From NCBI RefSeq assembly GCF_938029485.1, contig NZ_CALHGC010000405.1, positions 1 to 6,970 of the forward strand: a stretch of DNA of 6,970 nt, read 5' to 3'. Below are positions 1-6,013 of this stretch, piece by piece; positions within the stretch are counted from its first letter, which is position 1; the number at the start of each line of letters is the position of its first letter. The notes under the pieces are model-generated. The model saw only the letters and a program-made list of their open reading frames with translations. It was not told the origin of the DNA and did not search any database. The DNA is from an uncultured Treponema sp. Its GTDB lineage: Bacteria; Spirochaetota; Spirochaetia; Treponematales; Treponemataceae. The translations under genes were made by a program, and so were the position numbers.

Positions 1-531
1 AACGAGCTGCTTGTATTCGGAATACGTTTCATTTTTTGCTTTTATTAAAGTAATGCCGCGACTGATTAAAAAAACATGAAAGATAAGTGCGGTAAAAAAA
101 GCGGCATACACAAAAATACTTAAAGATCGGAACCAGCGTATGGTGTTAGCAAACATCATCATGCCCGAAACTGCCGACACAAGATACAATGTTACGGCAA
201 CAAGGGCGGAGATAATAACGGTGTTTCGAGTTATTTTTTTATTGAAGATGGAGATTAAAATAATGAGAAATGCTATGGGTAGCAAAAGAAAAGAGAAACA
301 GCTGATATAAAAAAAATGCAACTCTTTTTTGAGCAAAACGGAAAACAACATCGTAAACGGATATAAAAGCTGTGGCGTTTGCTCATAATTGAGTAAATCC
401 ATTTTATCCATACCGAAAGGCATGATCATCAATACTGCCAAAATAACAAGGGAGACAATTTGCAGCATATAGGGGTATGCCGTTGTTCGATTACGTGGGG
501 CTTTTACATTTTCTTCTATGATTTCGCTCAT
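1..531 (-). CDS. N-terminal part of a four-helix membrane protein, function unknown (runs off the window)
   Basis: This is an open frame of 177 codons from ATG at 531 to the window edge, so the C-terminus is missing. I do not recognise the family. After a polar N-terminus (residues 1-20) come four hydrophobic stretches at about 21-38, 73-95, 104-127 and 136-157. A basic segment with an RGITLIKAK stretch (158-166) follows, leading into a charged region (NETYSEYKQ). This suggests four membrane helices followed by a cytoplasmic domain that lies outside the window. Such a layout is seen in sensor or signalling proteins, but the part visible here gives no catalytic motif. The start is supported by an AGGA at 541-538, six nt upstream. 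The gene has its own promoter (640-613) and a UTR of about 75 nt, so it is probably regulated separately from the recJ operon. Confidence 0.8.
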   Translation of the reverse strand, partial: MSEIIEENVKAPRNRTTAYPYMLQIVSLVILAVLMIMPFGMDKMDLLNYEQTPQLLYPFTMLFSVLLKKELHFFYISCFSFLLLPIAFLIILISIFNKKITRNTVIISALVAVTLYLVSAVSGMMMFANTIRWFRSLSIFVYAAFFTALIFHVFLISRGITLIKAKNETYSEYKQLV

Positions 532-539
532 TTTGCATC

Positions 540-575
540 CTATATTTTAGAATAATTTATGACCGCGAAGGCCAT
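540..575 (-). CDS. Possible 11-residue leader peptide (uORF)
   Basis: A short frame, ATG at 575 to TAG at 542-540, encodes MAFAVINYSKI. It has an AGGA (588-585) nine nt upstream and lies about 30 nt after the predicted transcription start. Its stop codon overlaps the AGGA that serves the membrane-protein gene starting at 531. Ribosomes finishing the peptide would therefore sit on the next ribosome binding site, which would allow translational coupling. The peptide has no run of one amino acid that would suggest classical attenuation. A frame this short can arise by chance, and no conservation data are available here. Confidence 0.25.
   Translation of the reverse strand: MAFAVINYSKI
559..575 (-). 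promoter_or_regulatory. Stem-loop in the 5' UTR of the membrane-protein gene
   Basis: On the minus strand ATGGCC and GGTCAT can pair as six base pairs, one of them G-U, around a five-base TTCGC loop. The 5' arm contains the ATG of the putative leader peptide, so folding could limit initiation there. It is not followed by a T-run, so it is not a terminator. It is short enough to be fortuitous. Confidence 0.3.
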
Positions 576-612
576 GTTCCAACGTCCTGTTGATATTTTA
601 ATGAATACCTAT

Positions 613-640
613 AGTGTATATTCTCGGTATATTTTGTCAA
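613..640 (-). promoter_or_regulatory. Sigma-70-like promoter for the membrane-protein gene
   Basis: On the minus strand a perfect TTGACA (640-635) is followed, after 16 bases, by TACACT (618-613), a 4 of 6 match to TATAAT. The spacer is AT-rich. Transcription would start near 606, giving a UTR of about 75 nt before the ATG at 531. The element lies in the only sizeable non-coding stretch of the window, behind the end of recJ, where a new transcription unit is expected. Confidence 0.6.
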
Positions 641-770
641 GCTTCGGCTAAAAGGCGACACGATCATAGACATTGAGATTCAAAACTCTTGATCTGCCGA
701 ATTTATTTCCCGTACACTGCTACCGGTCTAAAAATGTATACTGAGAGTTTTAAAAAGAATCTTCTCCGAT

Positions 771-802
771 TTGGCGGTTTACCCATTGAAAATACCGCAA
801 AA
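771..802 (-). terminator. Weak stem-loop just after recJ, possible terminator
   Basis: About 20 nt after the recJ stop the minus strand reads GCGGT (798-794), then ACCGC (778-774), with a loop of about 15 bases. Flanking T and A bases can extend the stem around a bulged C. No T-run follows directly; the nearest is TTCTTTTT some 15 nt further on (756-749). It is a poor fit to an intrinsic terminator and may be an RNA 3'-end structure or chance. The rest of 641-770 holds nothing I can assign except a small imperfect hairpin at 676-695. Confidence 0.25.
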
Positions 803-818
803 AGCGCTCAGTCTGAGT

Positions 819-2951
819 TTAAGAGTCCGCTCCCGTATTCCGCATATCCTGAATAATCATCTGAGGCACCGTGTTGCCGTTAAAGGTATTCCTGCCAAGC
901 ATAAATACGGCATCGATACTGTCGCCGATCTTAAATTCAACATTCAATTTATCCGCTGCCTGCCAATACACCGCAGTCCATTTATATGTTCCGCAATCGA
1001 ACGTAAGACGCAAATGCTGCGGCTGGGTTTTGCCCATAATTGAGGCGGCGGTTATTTTGATTCCTTTAGCGGCAAATAGCAGCGGCGGGAAGCCTTCGCC
1101 GTAAGGTTCAAAGGTGTCGTACACGGTTAAAAGTTCGGGTGTCAAGTAGTCATGCGGGAGTTCCGCATCGATGGAAAGCGGCGGGTTTTCGGAGCTTTTA
1201 TCAAATTCGATAGTAGCGGTAAATTCCTGAACTTTCTTTAAAAACGGTGCAAGTTTTTCCTGCATTAAGCTAAAACCCGCCGCAAATGCGTGCCCGCCGT
1301 AATCGAGGAAAAAATCGGGATATGCTTCCGGCAAAGAAAGCACCCGATAGCCGCGGGCGGAACGAAGCGAACCGACTGCGGTGCCGTCTTCCATAAGGCA
1401 GATAACCATACTCGGCACATTAAACTTATCCGCAAGCCGGCTTGAAAGAATGCCGGTAATGCCGCGGTGGATTTTATCGCTTACGACAACGGTGAGTTTT
1501 TCTCGGTATTTCGCAAGACTTTCCCGCGCAATCGGTTCGGCAATTGCCCAGCCGGCCTTTCCGAGTTCTTTCCGCTCCTCGTTCATCGCGATAACGGCAC
1601 CTGCAAGTTCATTACGCACTGCAGGATCTTTTTCGAGGAAAAGCCTGATTGCCGTTTCAGGTTTACCCATCCGTCCGGTCGCATTGATAACGGGGGTAAT
1701 ATTCCACGTAATATCGTTGGTTCCGATGTGCTTACCGATAAGTCCCTGTTTTATCATCAACTCGGAAAGACCGGCGCGCGGCGCGGCATTGATTGCCGCC
1801 AATCCTTGTTTTACCAGTATCCGGTTTTCCCCTGTCAGCTGCATTAAGTCTGCAAGGAGCGAAAGCGCTACGAGCTGTAATTCGCTTTTTTCTTTTTCGC
1901 CGTATAGGTTATGCGCTTGCTGAACAAGCGTAATAAAGATGTTAAAAAAACCGTCGAGTTCGGACATCGGCGTGTCGTTATACTTTCCGATCCGCGATAA
2001 ACTCTTTAGCCGCAAAAGACTCATCTCGGCAAGTTGAGGTGAAAACTTTGCGCATTCAAGCCGGAAATCGTTCACATAAAACTCAACCGATTTACCGAAT
2101 ATTTTTTCCAGCTGCTTGAGCTGCAGTTCCTTATCCCACACGAAGATCTGCTGCCCCTGCAAAAACCTGCCGAGTCTTGTATCCGAAAACGAAACCATGC
2201 CGGGAATAATCGTTTCGGTGATTCGGGCCGTTTCAACCAAATTGACGGTATGGATAGCTTCCACTGCAAAGGCATCGTTGACCGGCCGGACATTCAACAG
2301 ACAAATCTGCTGTTTATAGATGTCGAGGAGTCCGAAACGCAGGGCGGTAACAACCTTCCACGCTGTCGCGCATCCGGAAAGATTGCCGTTGGGATACCCT
2401 GAGTCCGGTACCTTACAGTTAATAATTACCGCTGCATCGGGAAGCGTGTCTTGCGGGGTATGATGATCGATGACGATAACATCGATTCCTTTTTCTGCAG
2501 CATAAGCAATTTCCTGCATATTGGAAATACCGCAGTCTACGGTAATGATGAGAGTTCCTCCGTCGGCTTCGTGCGCATCCACTGCGTTGCAAGAAAGTCC
2601 GTACGGTTCGTCGCCGGTAGGAATACGCCATGTCGTCGGGATACCTAAATCGGTAAGCGCTTCGTAGAGTACGGTAACGGCAGTGATCCCGTCCACATCG
2701 CGGTCTCCGAAAATAAGTACCCGCTCCCCTTCTTCCTTTGCATCGAGTATACGGTCAACCGCATCTTCCATATTTACAAAAAGGAAAGGATTGTGCACAT
2801 AGCGGAGATCGTTTTCAAGGTGAAAAAACGCCTCACCCCCTTCGGCAATGCCGCGCCGCAACAAAATGGACGCAACAAGCGGACTGCAGCCGTATTGCTG
2901 CGCCATGGAGCGGACAATATTAGGGTCTATATCTTTTTTTTCCCAATTCAC
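819..2951 (-). CDS. recJ: Single-stranded-DNA-specific 5'-3' exonuclease RecJ with a large internal insertion
   Basis: RecJ degrades single-stranded DNA 5' to 3' in the cytoplasm and serves RecF-pathway recombination, mismatch repair and base-excision repair. The 710-residue product shows the DHH-family motifs in order: FGDRDVDG (81-88; usually DYDVDG), VDCG (138-141), DHH (162-164), ADL (367-369), the NATGRMG segment (423-429) and the DHHA1-domain GGHAFAAG (552-559). An OB-like C-terminal region spans about 590-705. About 140 residues (208-352) are inserted between the DHH motif and the ADL motif (see findings). Total length is larger than the usual 560-600. The start is GTG, chosen because MNWEKKDIDP matches the usual RecJ N-terminus. 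No Shine-Dalgarno is visible. The gene is last in the pdxK-deoA-recJ operon and begins 21 nt after the deoA stop, so translation may depend on coupling to deoA. Confidence 0.95.
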   Translation of the reverse strand: MNWEKKDIDPNIVRSMAQQYGCSPLVASILLRRGIAEGGEAFFHLENDLRYVHNPFLFVNMEDAVDRILDAKEEGERVLIFGDRDVDGITAVTVLYEALTDLGIPTTWRIPTGDEPYGLSCNAVDAHEADGGTLIITVDCGISNMQEIAYAAEKGIDVIVIDHHTPQDTLPDAAVIINCKVPDSGYPNGNLSGCATAWKVVTALRFGLLDIYKQQICLLNVRPVNDAFAVEAIHTVNLVETARITETIIPGMVSFSDTRLGRFLQGQQIFVWDKELQLKQLEKIFGKSVEFYVNDFRLECAKFSPQLAEMSLLRLKSLSRIGKYNDTPMSELDGFFNIFITLVQQAHNLYGEKEKSELQLVALSLLADLMQLTGENRILVKQGLAAINAAPRAGLSELMIKQGLIGKHIGTNDITWNITPVINATGRMGKPETAIRLFLEKDPAVRNELAGAVIAMNEERKELGKAGWAIAEPIARESLAKYREKLTVVVSDKIHRGITGILSSRLADKFNVPSMVICLMEDGTAVGSLRSARGYRVLSLPEAYPDFFLDYGGHAFAAGFSLMQEKLAPFLKKVQEFTATIEFDKSSENPPLSIDAELPHDYLTPELLTVYDTFEPYGEGFPPLLFAAKGIKITAASIMGKTQPQHLRLTFDCGTYKWTAVYWQAADKLNVEFKIGDSIDAVFMLGRNTFNGNTVPQMIIQDMRNTGADS

Positions 2952-2972
2952 TGTATGGTACCGGATATGCAG

Positions 2973-4304
2973 CTATAGGTCGGCCGCAGAGATTTCTTTA
3001 AACACCAACGGACGCATTTGCGGCTTCTCCGCTGCATACCGTATCGCTGTTTTAATCATATCGGAAGCGGACGGAAGACATTCGGCGTCCTTGCCGTACA
3101 CATCCATGATAAGGTCGCCTTTTTTAACGGCATCGCCTGCGTGCTTATGCAGAATCATACCGGCATCGGGACACACCACATCGGTGGTTTTATTTCGGCC
3201 AACCCCGAGATTGACTCCCGCAATACCGATTTTGAACGCATCGATACCCGCGATAAAACCGTCTTGTTCCGCTTTGATTTGACAGGTGTGCGGGCTGCGG
3301 CGCTTTCCGCATTCGGCAACGAACTGCTGCACATTGCCGCCTTGCAGTGTAATATTTTCTAAAAACAGCTCAAGCGCTTTGCCGCTGCGAAGCGCCTCTT
3401 GCGCTTTCTGCATTCCTTCTTCTTTTGATGCAGCCTTATGACCAAGCACGAGCATCCAGCCTGCAAGCTGTAATGTTAAGCCGGTTACGTCCTGAGGTCC
3501 TGCCCCTTTCAGAACGTCGTACGTTTCTTCCATTTCCAAGAAATTGCCGACGGCATTCCCTAGAGGCTCATACATATTAGTTATCATCGCGATAACTTTT
3601 TTTCCCATCGCAGTGCCGGTACCGACAAGGCTCTTTGCGAGCGCTTCGGCTTCGGGCAAGGTCTTCATAAAGGCGCCGCTTCCGCATTTTACATCGAACA
3701 CCAGCGCTTCGGCGCCTTCGGCAACTTTCTTGGAAAGAATACTCGCGGTAATGAGCGGTACCGATTCAACGGTTGCGGTAACATCGCGCAAGGCGTAAAT
3801 CAGCCGGTCGGCAGGGACAATCTCTTTTGTCTGCCCCGTCATTGCAAAGCCGGTTTTTTTGATATAATTTCGGAACTGCTCAACGGAAAGGCCGGTCTTA
3901 TATCCGGTAATCGATTCAAGTTTATCGAGCGTACCGCCGGTGTGCCCGAGTGCGCGGCCGCTCATCATCGGAACCTTCACCCCGCAGGCAGCTACAATAG
4001 GAGCAAGCGGCAGCGAAAGCTTATCTCCGACGCCGCCGGTGGAGTGTTTATCGACAAAGGGGCCTTCGATTCCCGATAAATCCATAACCGCCCCGGAATG
4101 CAGCATTACATCGGTAAGAACGGCGGTTTCATCAAACGTCATACCGTTAAAGTAAACCGCCATCAACCATGCGGCCATTTGATAGTCGGGAATCTCTCCG
4201 GACACATATCCGTTCACTAAAAAGGCAATTTCTTCCCGAGAGAGCGTTCCTGCGCCGGTTTCTCTAAACCCGCGCTTTTTCATAATGATATCAACTGCAC
4301 GCAT
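2973..4304 (-). CDS. deoA: Thymidine phosphorylase / pyrimidine-nucleoside phosphorylase
   Basis: The enzyme phosphorolyses thymidine (or other pyrimidine nucleosides) to free base and (deoxy)ribose 1-phosphate, in cytoplasmic nucleoside salvage. The 443-residue length matches the family (about 430-440). The phosphate-binding DKHSTGGVGD stretch is at 85-94. The family signature, SGRALGHTGGTLDKLE, is at 115-130. By alignment from memory with E. coli DeoA, the active-site residues are H87, R173, S188 and K192. The C-terminal phosphorylase domain is about 345-443. At the position where E. coli DeoA has Met111 and broad-specificity Bacillus Pdp has Lys, this protein has Met113. That favours thymidine phosphorylase, although much of the remaining sequence resembles Pdp. 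The ATG is preceded by AGAGAGGAAG (4320-4311), a good ribosome binding site. It lies 15 nt after pdxK and 21 nt before recJ, so the three are probably co-transcribed. Confidence 0.95.
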   Translation of the reverse strand: MRAVDIIMKKRGFRETGAGTLSREEIAFLVNGYVSGEIPDYQMAAWLMAVYFNGMTFDETAVLTDVMLHSGAVMDLSGIEGPFVDKHSTGGVGDKLSLPLAPIVAACGVKVPMMSGRALGHTGGTLDKLESITGYKTGLSVEQFRNYIKKTGFAMTGQTKEIVPADRLIYALRDVTATVESVPLITASILSKKVAEGAEALVFDVKCGSGAFMKTLPEAEALAKSLVGTGTAMGKKVIAMITNMYEPLGNAVGNFLEMEETYDVLKGAGPQDVTGLTLQLAGWMLVLGHKAASKEEGMQKAQEALRSGKALELFLENITLQGGNVQQFVAECGKRRSPHTCQIKAEQDGFIAGIDAFKIGIAGVNLGVGRNKTTDVVCPDAGMILHKHAGDAVKKGDLIMDVYGKDAECLPSASDMIKTAIRYAAEKPQMRPLVFKEISAADL

Positions 4305-4319
4305 GTTTTTCTTCCTCTC

Positions 4320-5129
4320 TTAATTGAAGGCTTTCCGCCACGCGGCGGGGTTACCCGGCCCTACCCACTTATTGAGTGCAAAACCGTTCCGTAAACTTAA
4401 CGTGATAAATTTCTTTGCGCGGAGAGCGGCTTCGTACGGTTCAAGCCCGAAGCCCAGACCTGCAGTAATTGCAGCGGCAACGGTACAACCGCAGCCGTGA
4501 GTCCATTCGGTTTTAATGAGTTCAGCTTCAAGGTATCGGAAATCCTTTCCATCGTAGAACACATCGATAGAGGTTTGCGCTCCCTTTAATTTAGAACCGC
4601 CCTTGATAAACACATTCGGAGCGCCCATATCGTAAATCCGCTTGGCAGCTTCTTTAATTTCTTCTAACGTCGAAGGCGTATCGACATGAGCAATCTGGCC
4701 TGCTTCAAACACATTCGGTGTAATAATTTTTGCAAGCGGCAATAGTTTTTTAATCAGCAGTTCGTTGATTTCGGGATTAAGCGGTAAATTACCGCCTTTA
4801 CAGATCATTACCGGATCAAGAACATAGTTTTCTACCTTATATTTACCGAGATATTCGGCCGCCAGTTCGATTGCATAAGGAGTCGCTAACATTCCCGTTT
4901 TTGCCGCATCAACGCCGATACCGGTAAAAATGGTTTCGAGCTGTGCTCTAAGGGAATCTTCACCGATCGGGAACACTTCATGCCCCCAATCCTTGTGGGG
5001 ATTCATGGTAGCAACCAAGGTAATCGCCGCCATACCGTATCCGCCGTACTCCTGAAATGTTTTTAAATCCGCCTCAAGCCCTGCCCCGCCTGATGCATCG
5101 GAGCCGGCAATCGTCGCAAGTTTTATCAT
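4320..5129 (-). CDS. pdxK: Pyridoxal kinase / hydroxymethylpyrimidine kinase (ThiD-like, CC type)
   Basis: This is a ribokinase-superfamily kinase that phosphorylates pyridoxal-type vitamers, possibly also hydroxymethylpyrimidine, in vitamin salvage. The 269-residue product has the ThiD/PdxK substrate-loop motif AGSDASGGAG (8-17), DPVMICKGG (105-113), TPN (137-139) and the anion-hole segment THGCGCT (210-216). The pair C110 and C215 matches the two cysteines (Cys110 and Cys214 in the S. aureus enzyme, from memory) that define CC-type pyridoxal kinases. ThiD enzymes usually have alanine at the first position. The C-terminal FALNKWVGPG (250-259) also fits the PdxK branch. I chose ATG 5129 over the in-frame ATG at 5144 because GGAGGAG (5142-5136) lies six nt upstream of it and because MIKLATIAGSD is the normal family start. 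The longer form would have its own ribosome binding site inside the coding region. It is the first gene of the pdxK-deoA-recJ operon. ThiD activity cannot be excluded. Confidence 0.9.
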   Translation of the reverse strand: MIKLATIAGSDASGGAGLEADLKTFQEYGGYGMAAITLVATMNPHKDWGHEVFPIGEDSLRAQLETIFTGIGVDAAKTGMLATPYAIELAAEYLGKYKVENYVLDPVMICKGGNLPLNPEINELLIKKLLPLAKIITPNVFEAGQIAHVDTPSTLEEIKEAAKRIYDMGAPNVFIKGGSKLKGAQTSIDVFYDGKDFRYLEAELIKTEWTHGCGCTVAAAITAGLGFGLEPYEAALRAKKFITLSLRNGFALNKWVGPGNPAAWRKAFN

Positions 5130-5135
5130 TACATA

Positions 5136-5142
5136 CTCCTCC
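5136..5142 (-). promoter_or_regulatory. Ribosome binding site that sets the pdxK start
   Basis: GGAGGAG on the minus strand, six nt before ATG 5129, is the strongest Shine-Dalgarno in the window. It overlaps the codons that would follow the upstream ATG at 5144, which argues against that longer start. Confidence 0.8.
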
Positions 5143-5163
5143 ATAAATACGAAAATATTTATG
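5142..5163 (-). repeat. Perfect 8-bp inverted repeat in the pdxK leader, abutting the ribosome binding site
   Basis: The arms CATAAATA and TATTTATG are exact reverse complements separated by six bases (TTTTCG on the minus strand). The repeat begins a base or two after the predicted transcription start and its 3' arm ends on the first G of the GGAGGAG site. As RNA it would be a stem-loop almost at the 5' end of the message. As DNA it could be an operator just downstream of the promoter. Nothing in the sequence decides between these. Confidence 0.6.
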
Positions 5164-5171
5164 CGAGAGCA

Positions 5172-5199
5172 ACTATATCATATTTCCCCGTTAAGTCAA
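5172..5199 (-). promoter_or_regulatory. Sigma-70-like promoter of the pdxK-deoA-recJ operon
   Basis: On the minus strand TTGACT (5199-5194, 5 of 6) and TATAGT (5177-5172, 5 of 6) are separated by 16 bases. A TG one base before the -10 box (TGA then TATAGT) gives an extended -10 element. Predicted start is near 5165, leaving a UTR of about 36 nt. It is the best promoter match in the window and lies between ttcA and pdxK. No terminator is visible after ttcA, so some read-through into the operon is possible. Confidence 0.75.
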
Positions 5200-5233
5200 G
5201 GTCGTTGCAGAATCGTATATTTTCAAAAGACTG

Positions 5234-5941
5234 CTATGGTAGGTATGCCGTATTGATATTTCTTAACGCATCGAAGAGTTTGCGTTTTAATTCGTAGCTG
5301 CCGTCCGTAAGCTTATCCAATCGGGAACGGGCGGTTTTCCTACCTGAATTATCCTGATAGCTACAGGTACAGGTTGAAGAAATATACCCCTGCATTTCTG
5401 CATGACGGATAATCATCGGAATGTCGGCAAGGCAGAGCGGGCGGATGAATGTTACCGGGAATTTGTTAAACTTCAGTACCGGCGGCATCGCCGCCAACTC
5501 TCCTTTTGTCAGCGCATTCATAAGTACCGTTTCAAGGATGTCATCCAAGTGGTGTCCGAGCGCAATTTTATTAAAGCCGTGTTCCTGCGCGTATTTACTC
5601 AGTTCCAACCGGCGCTGACCGGAGCACCACCAGCAGTTCATTTTTTTGCCGATTTTAAGCCGTTCCAGTACCGAAATTGTTTTAACGGTTAAATCGATTC
5701 CCCAGCTTTCAAAGCGCGCCGCCAATTCAGGTGCGAACTCGGATCCGATATCCGTAGCGATATGGAGCGCGACAGCTTCAAAAACCGGATGACGGCGCTG
5801 CAGCCGTGCCGCAAAATATTCCGTAAGGGCGGTAGAATCCTTTCCGCCGGAAGCGGCAATCAAAATCCGATCACCTGCTTCTATCATGTTGTATTCGGAA
5901 ACAGCCTTATCGATTGTTCTAAACAGTTTCGGGTTTGCCAT
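5234..5941 (-). CDS. TtcA-family PP-loop ATPase, probable tRNA 2-thiolation enzyme
   Basis: The family adenylates a tRNA base with ATP and replaces oxygen with sulfur. TtcA itself makes 2-thiocytidine 32 and uses an Fe-S cluster. The 235-residue protein has the PP-loop SGGKDS at 31-36 after a typical EYNMIEAGDRI lead-in (16-26). It has a CWWC pair at 103-106 followed by a basic stretch, GHHLDDILET (129-138), and a further cysteine pair at C191/C193. C103, C106 and one of C191/C193 could hold the cluster, as in TtcA. It is compact compared with E. coli TtcA (about 310 residues), lacking N- and C-terminal extensions. The start fits the family, but I see no Shine-Dalgarno upstream. It follows the regulator by 68 nt and probably shares its transcript. 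TilS (tRNA-Ile lysidine synthetase) is less likely, because TilS lacks these cysteines. Exact tRNA target unproven. Confidence 0.8.
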   Translation of the reverse strand: MANPKLFRTIDKAVSEYNMIEAGDRILIAASGGKDSTALTEYFAARLQRRHPVFEAVALHIATDIGSEFAPELAARFESWGIDLTVKTISVLERLKIGKKMNCWWCSGQRRLELSKYAQEHGFNKIALGHHLDDILETVLMNALTKGELAAMPPVLKFNKFPVTFIRPLCLADIPMIIRHAEMQGYISSTCTCSYQDNSGRKTARSRLDKLTDGSYELKRKLFDALRNINTAYLP

Positions 5942-5962
5942 ATCGAATGATAACGGATGCTC

Positions 5963-6013
5963 TTAGGCGGCATCACTTGGAAAGTTCCGTACACGGAGTC
6001 TAACGGGCATCAT
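5963..6013 (-). CDS. Possible 16-codon relay ORF between the regulator and the ttcA-like gene
   Basis: An ATG at 6013 overlaps the regulator's TGA (ATGA, the usual coupling overlap) and opens a frame of 16 codons ending in TAA at 5965-5963. The frame is the same as that of the ttcA-like gene, whose ATG lies seven codons after this stop. Because the ttcA-like gene has no visible Shine-Dalgarno, the small frame could carry ribosomes towards its start. The peptide itself resembles nothing I know. It may be chance; a TCCGTACACGGA inverted repeat (5986-5997) lies within it. Confidence 0.2.
   Translation of the reverse strand: MMPVRLRVRNFPSDAA

Noticed and set aside
676..695. Imperfect hairpin (seven pairs with one bulged base) upstream of the 640-613 promoter
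   Set aside because: It is short, AT-rich, lacks a T-run and has no link to a gene start; it is compatible with chance.
1381..1923. 180-codon open frame on the plus strand
   Set aside because: It lies wholly antisense to conserved recJ sequence, has no ribosome binding site or recognisable protein features, and its composition (Ser, Arg, Ile, Pro rich) is that of a reverse-frame shadow.
2848..3282. 144-codon open frame on the plus strand spanning the deoA-recJ junction
   Set aside because: It is antisense to the ends of two conserved genes and shows no domain or credible start signal.
5130..5144. Upstream in-frame ATG giving pdxK five extra residues
   Set aside because: It has no ribosome binding site of its own, overlaps the inverted repeat, and would place GGAGGAG inside the gene; the family start at 5129 fits better.
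5986..5997. TCCGTACACGGA inverted repeat between the regulator and the ttcA-like gene, as an operator
   Set aside because: Five-base arms with a two-base centre are too short to assign, no promoter lies next to it, and no second copy was noticed in the window.
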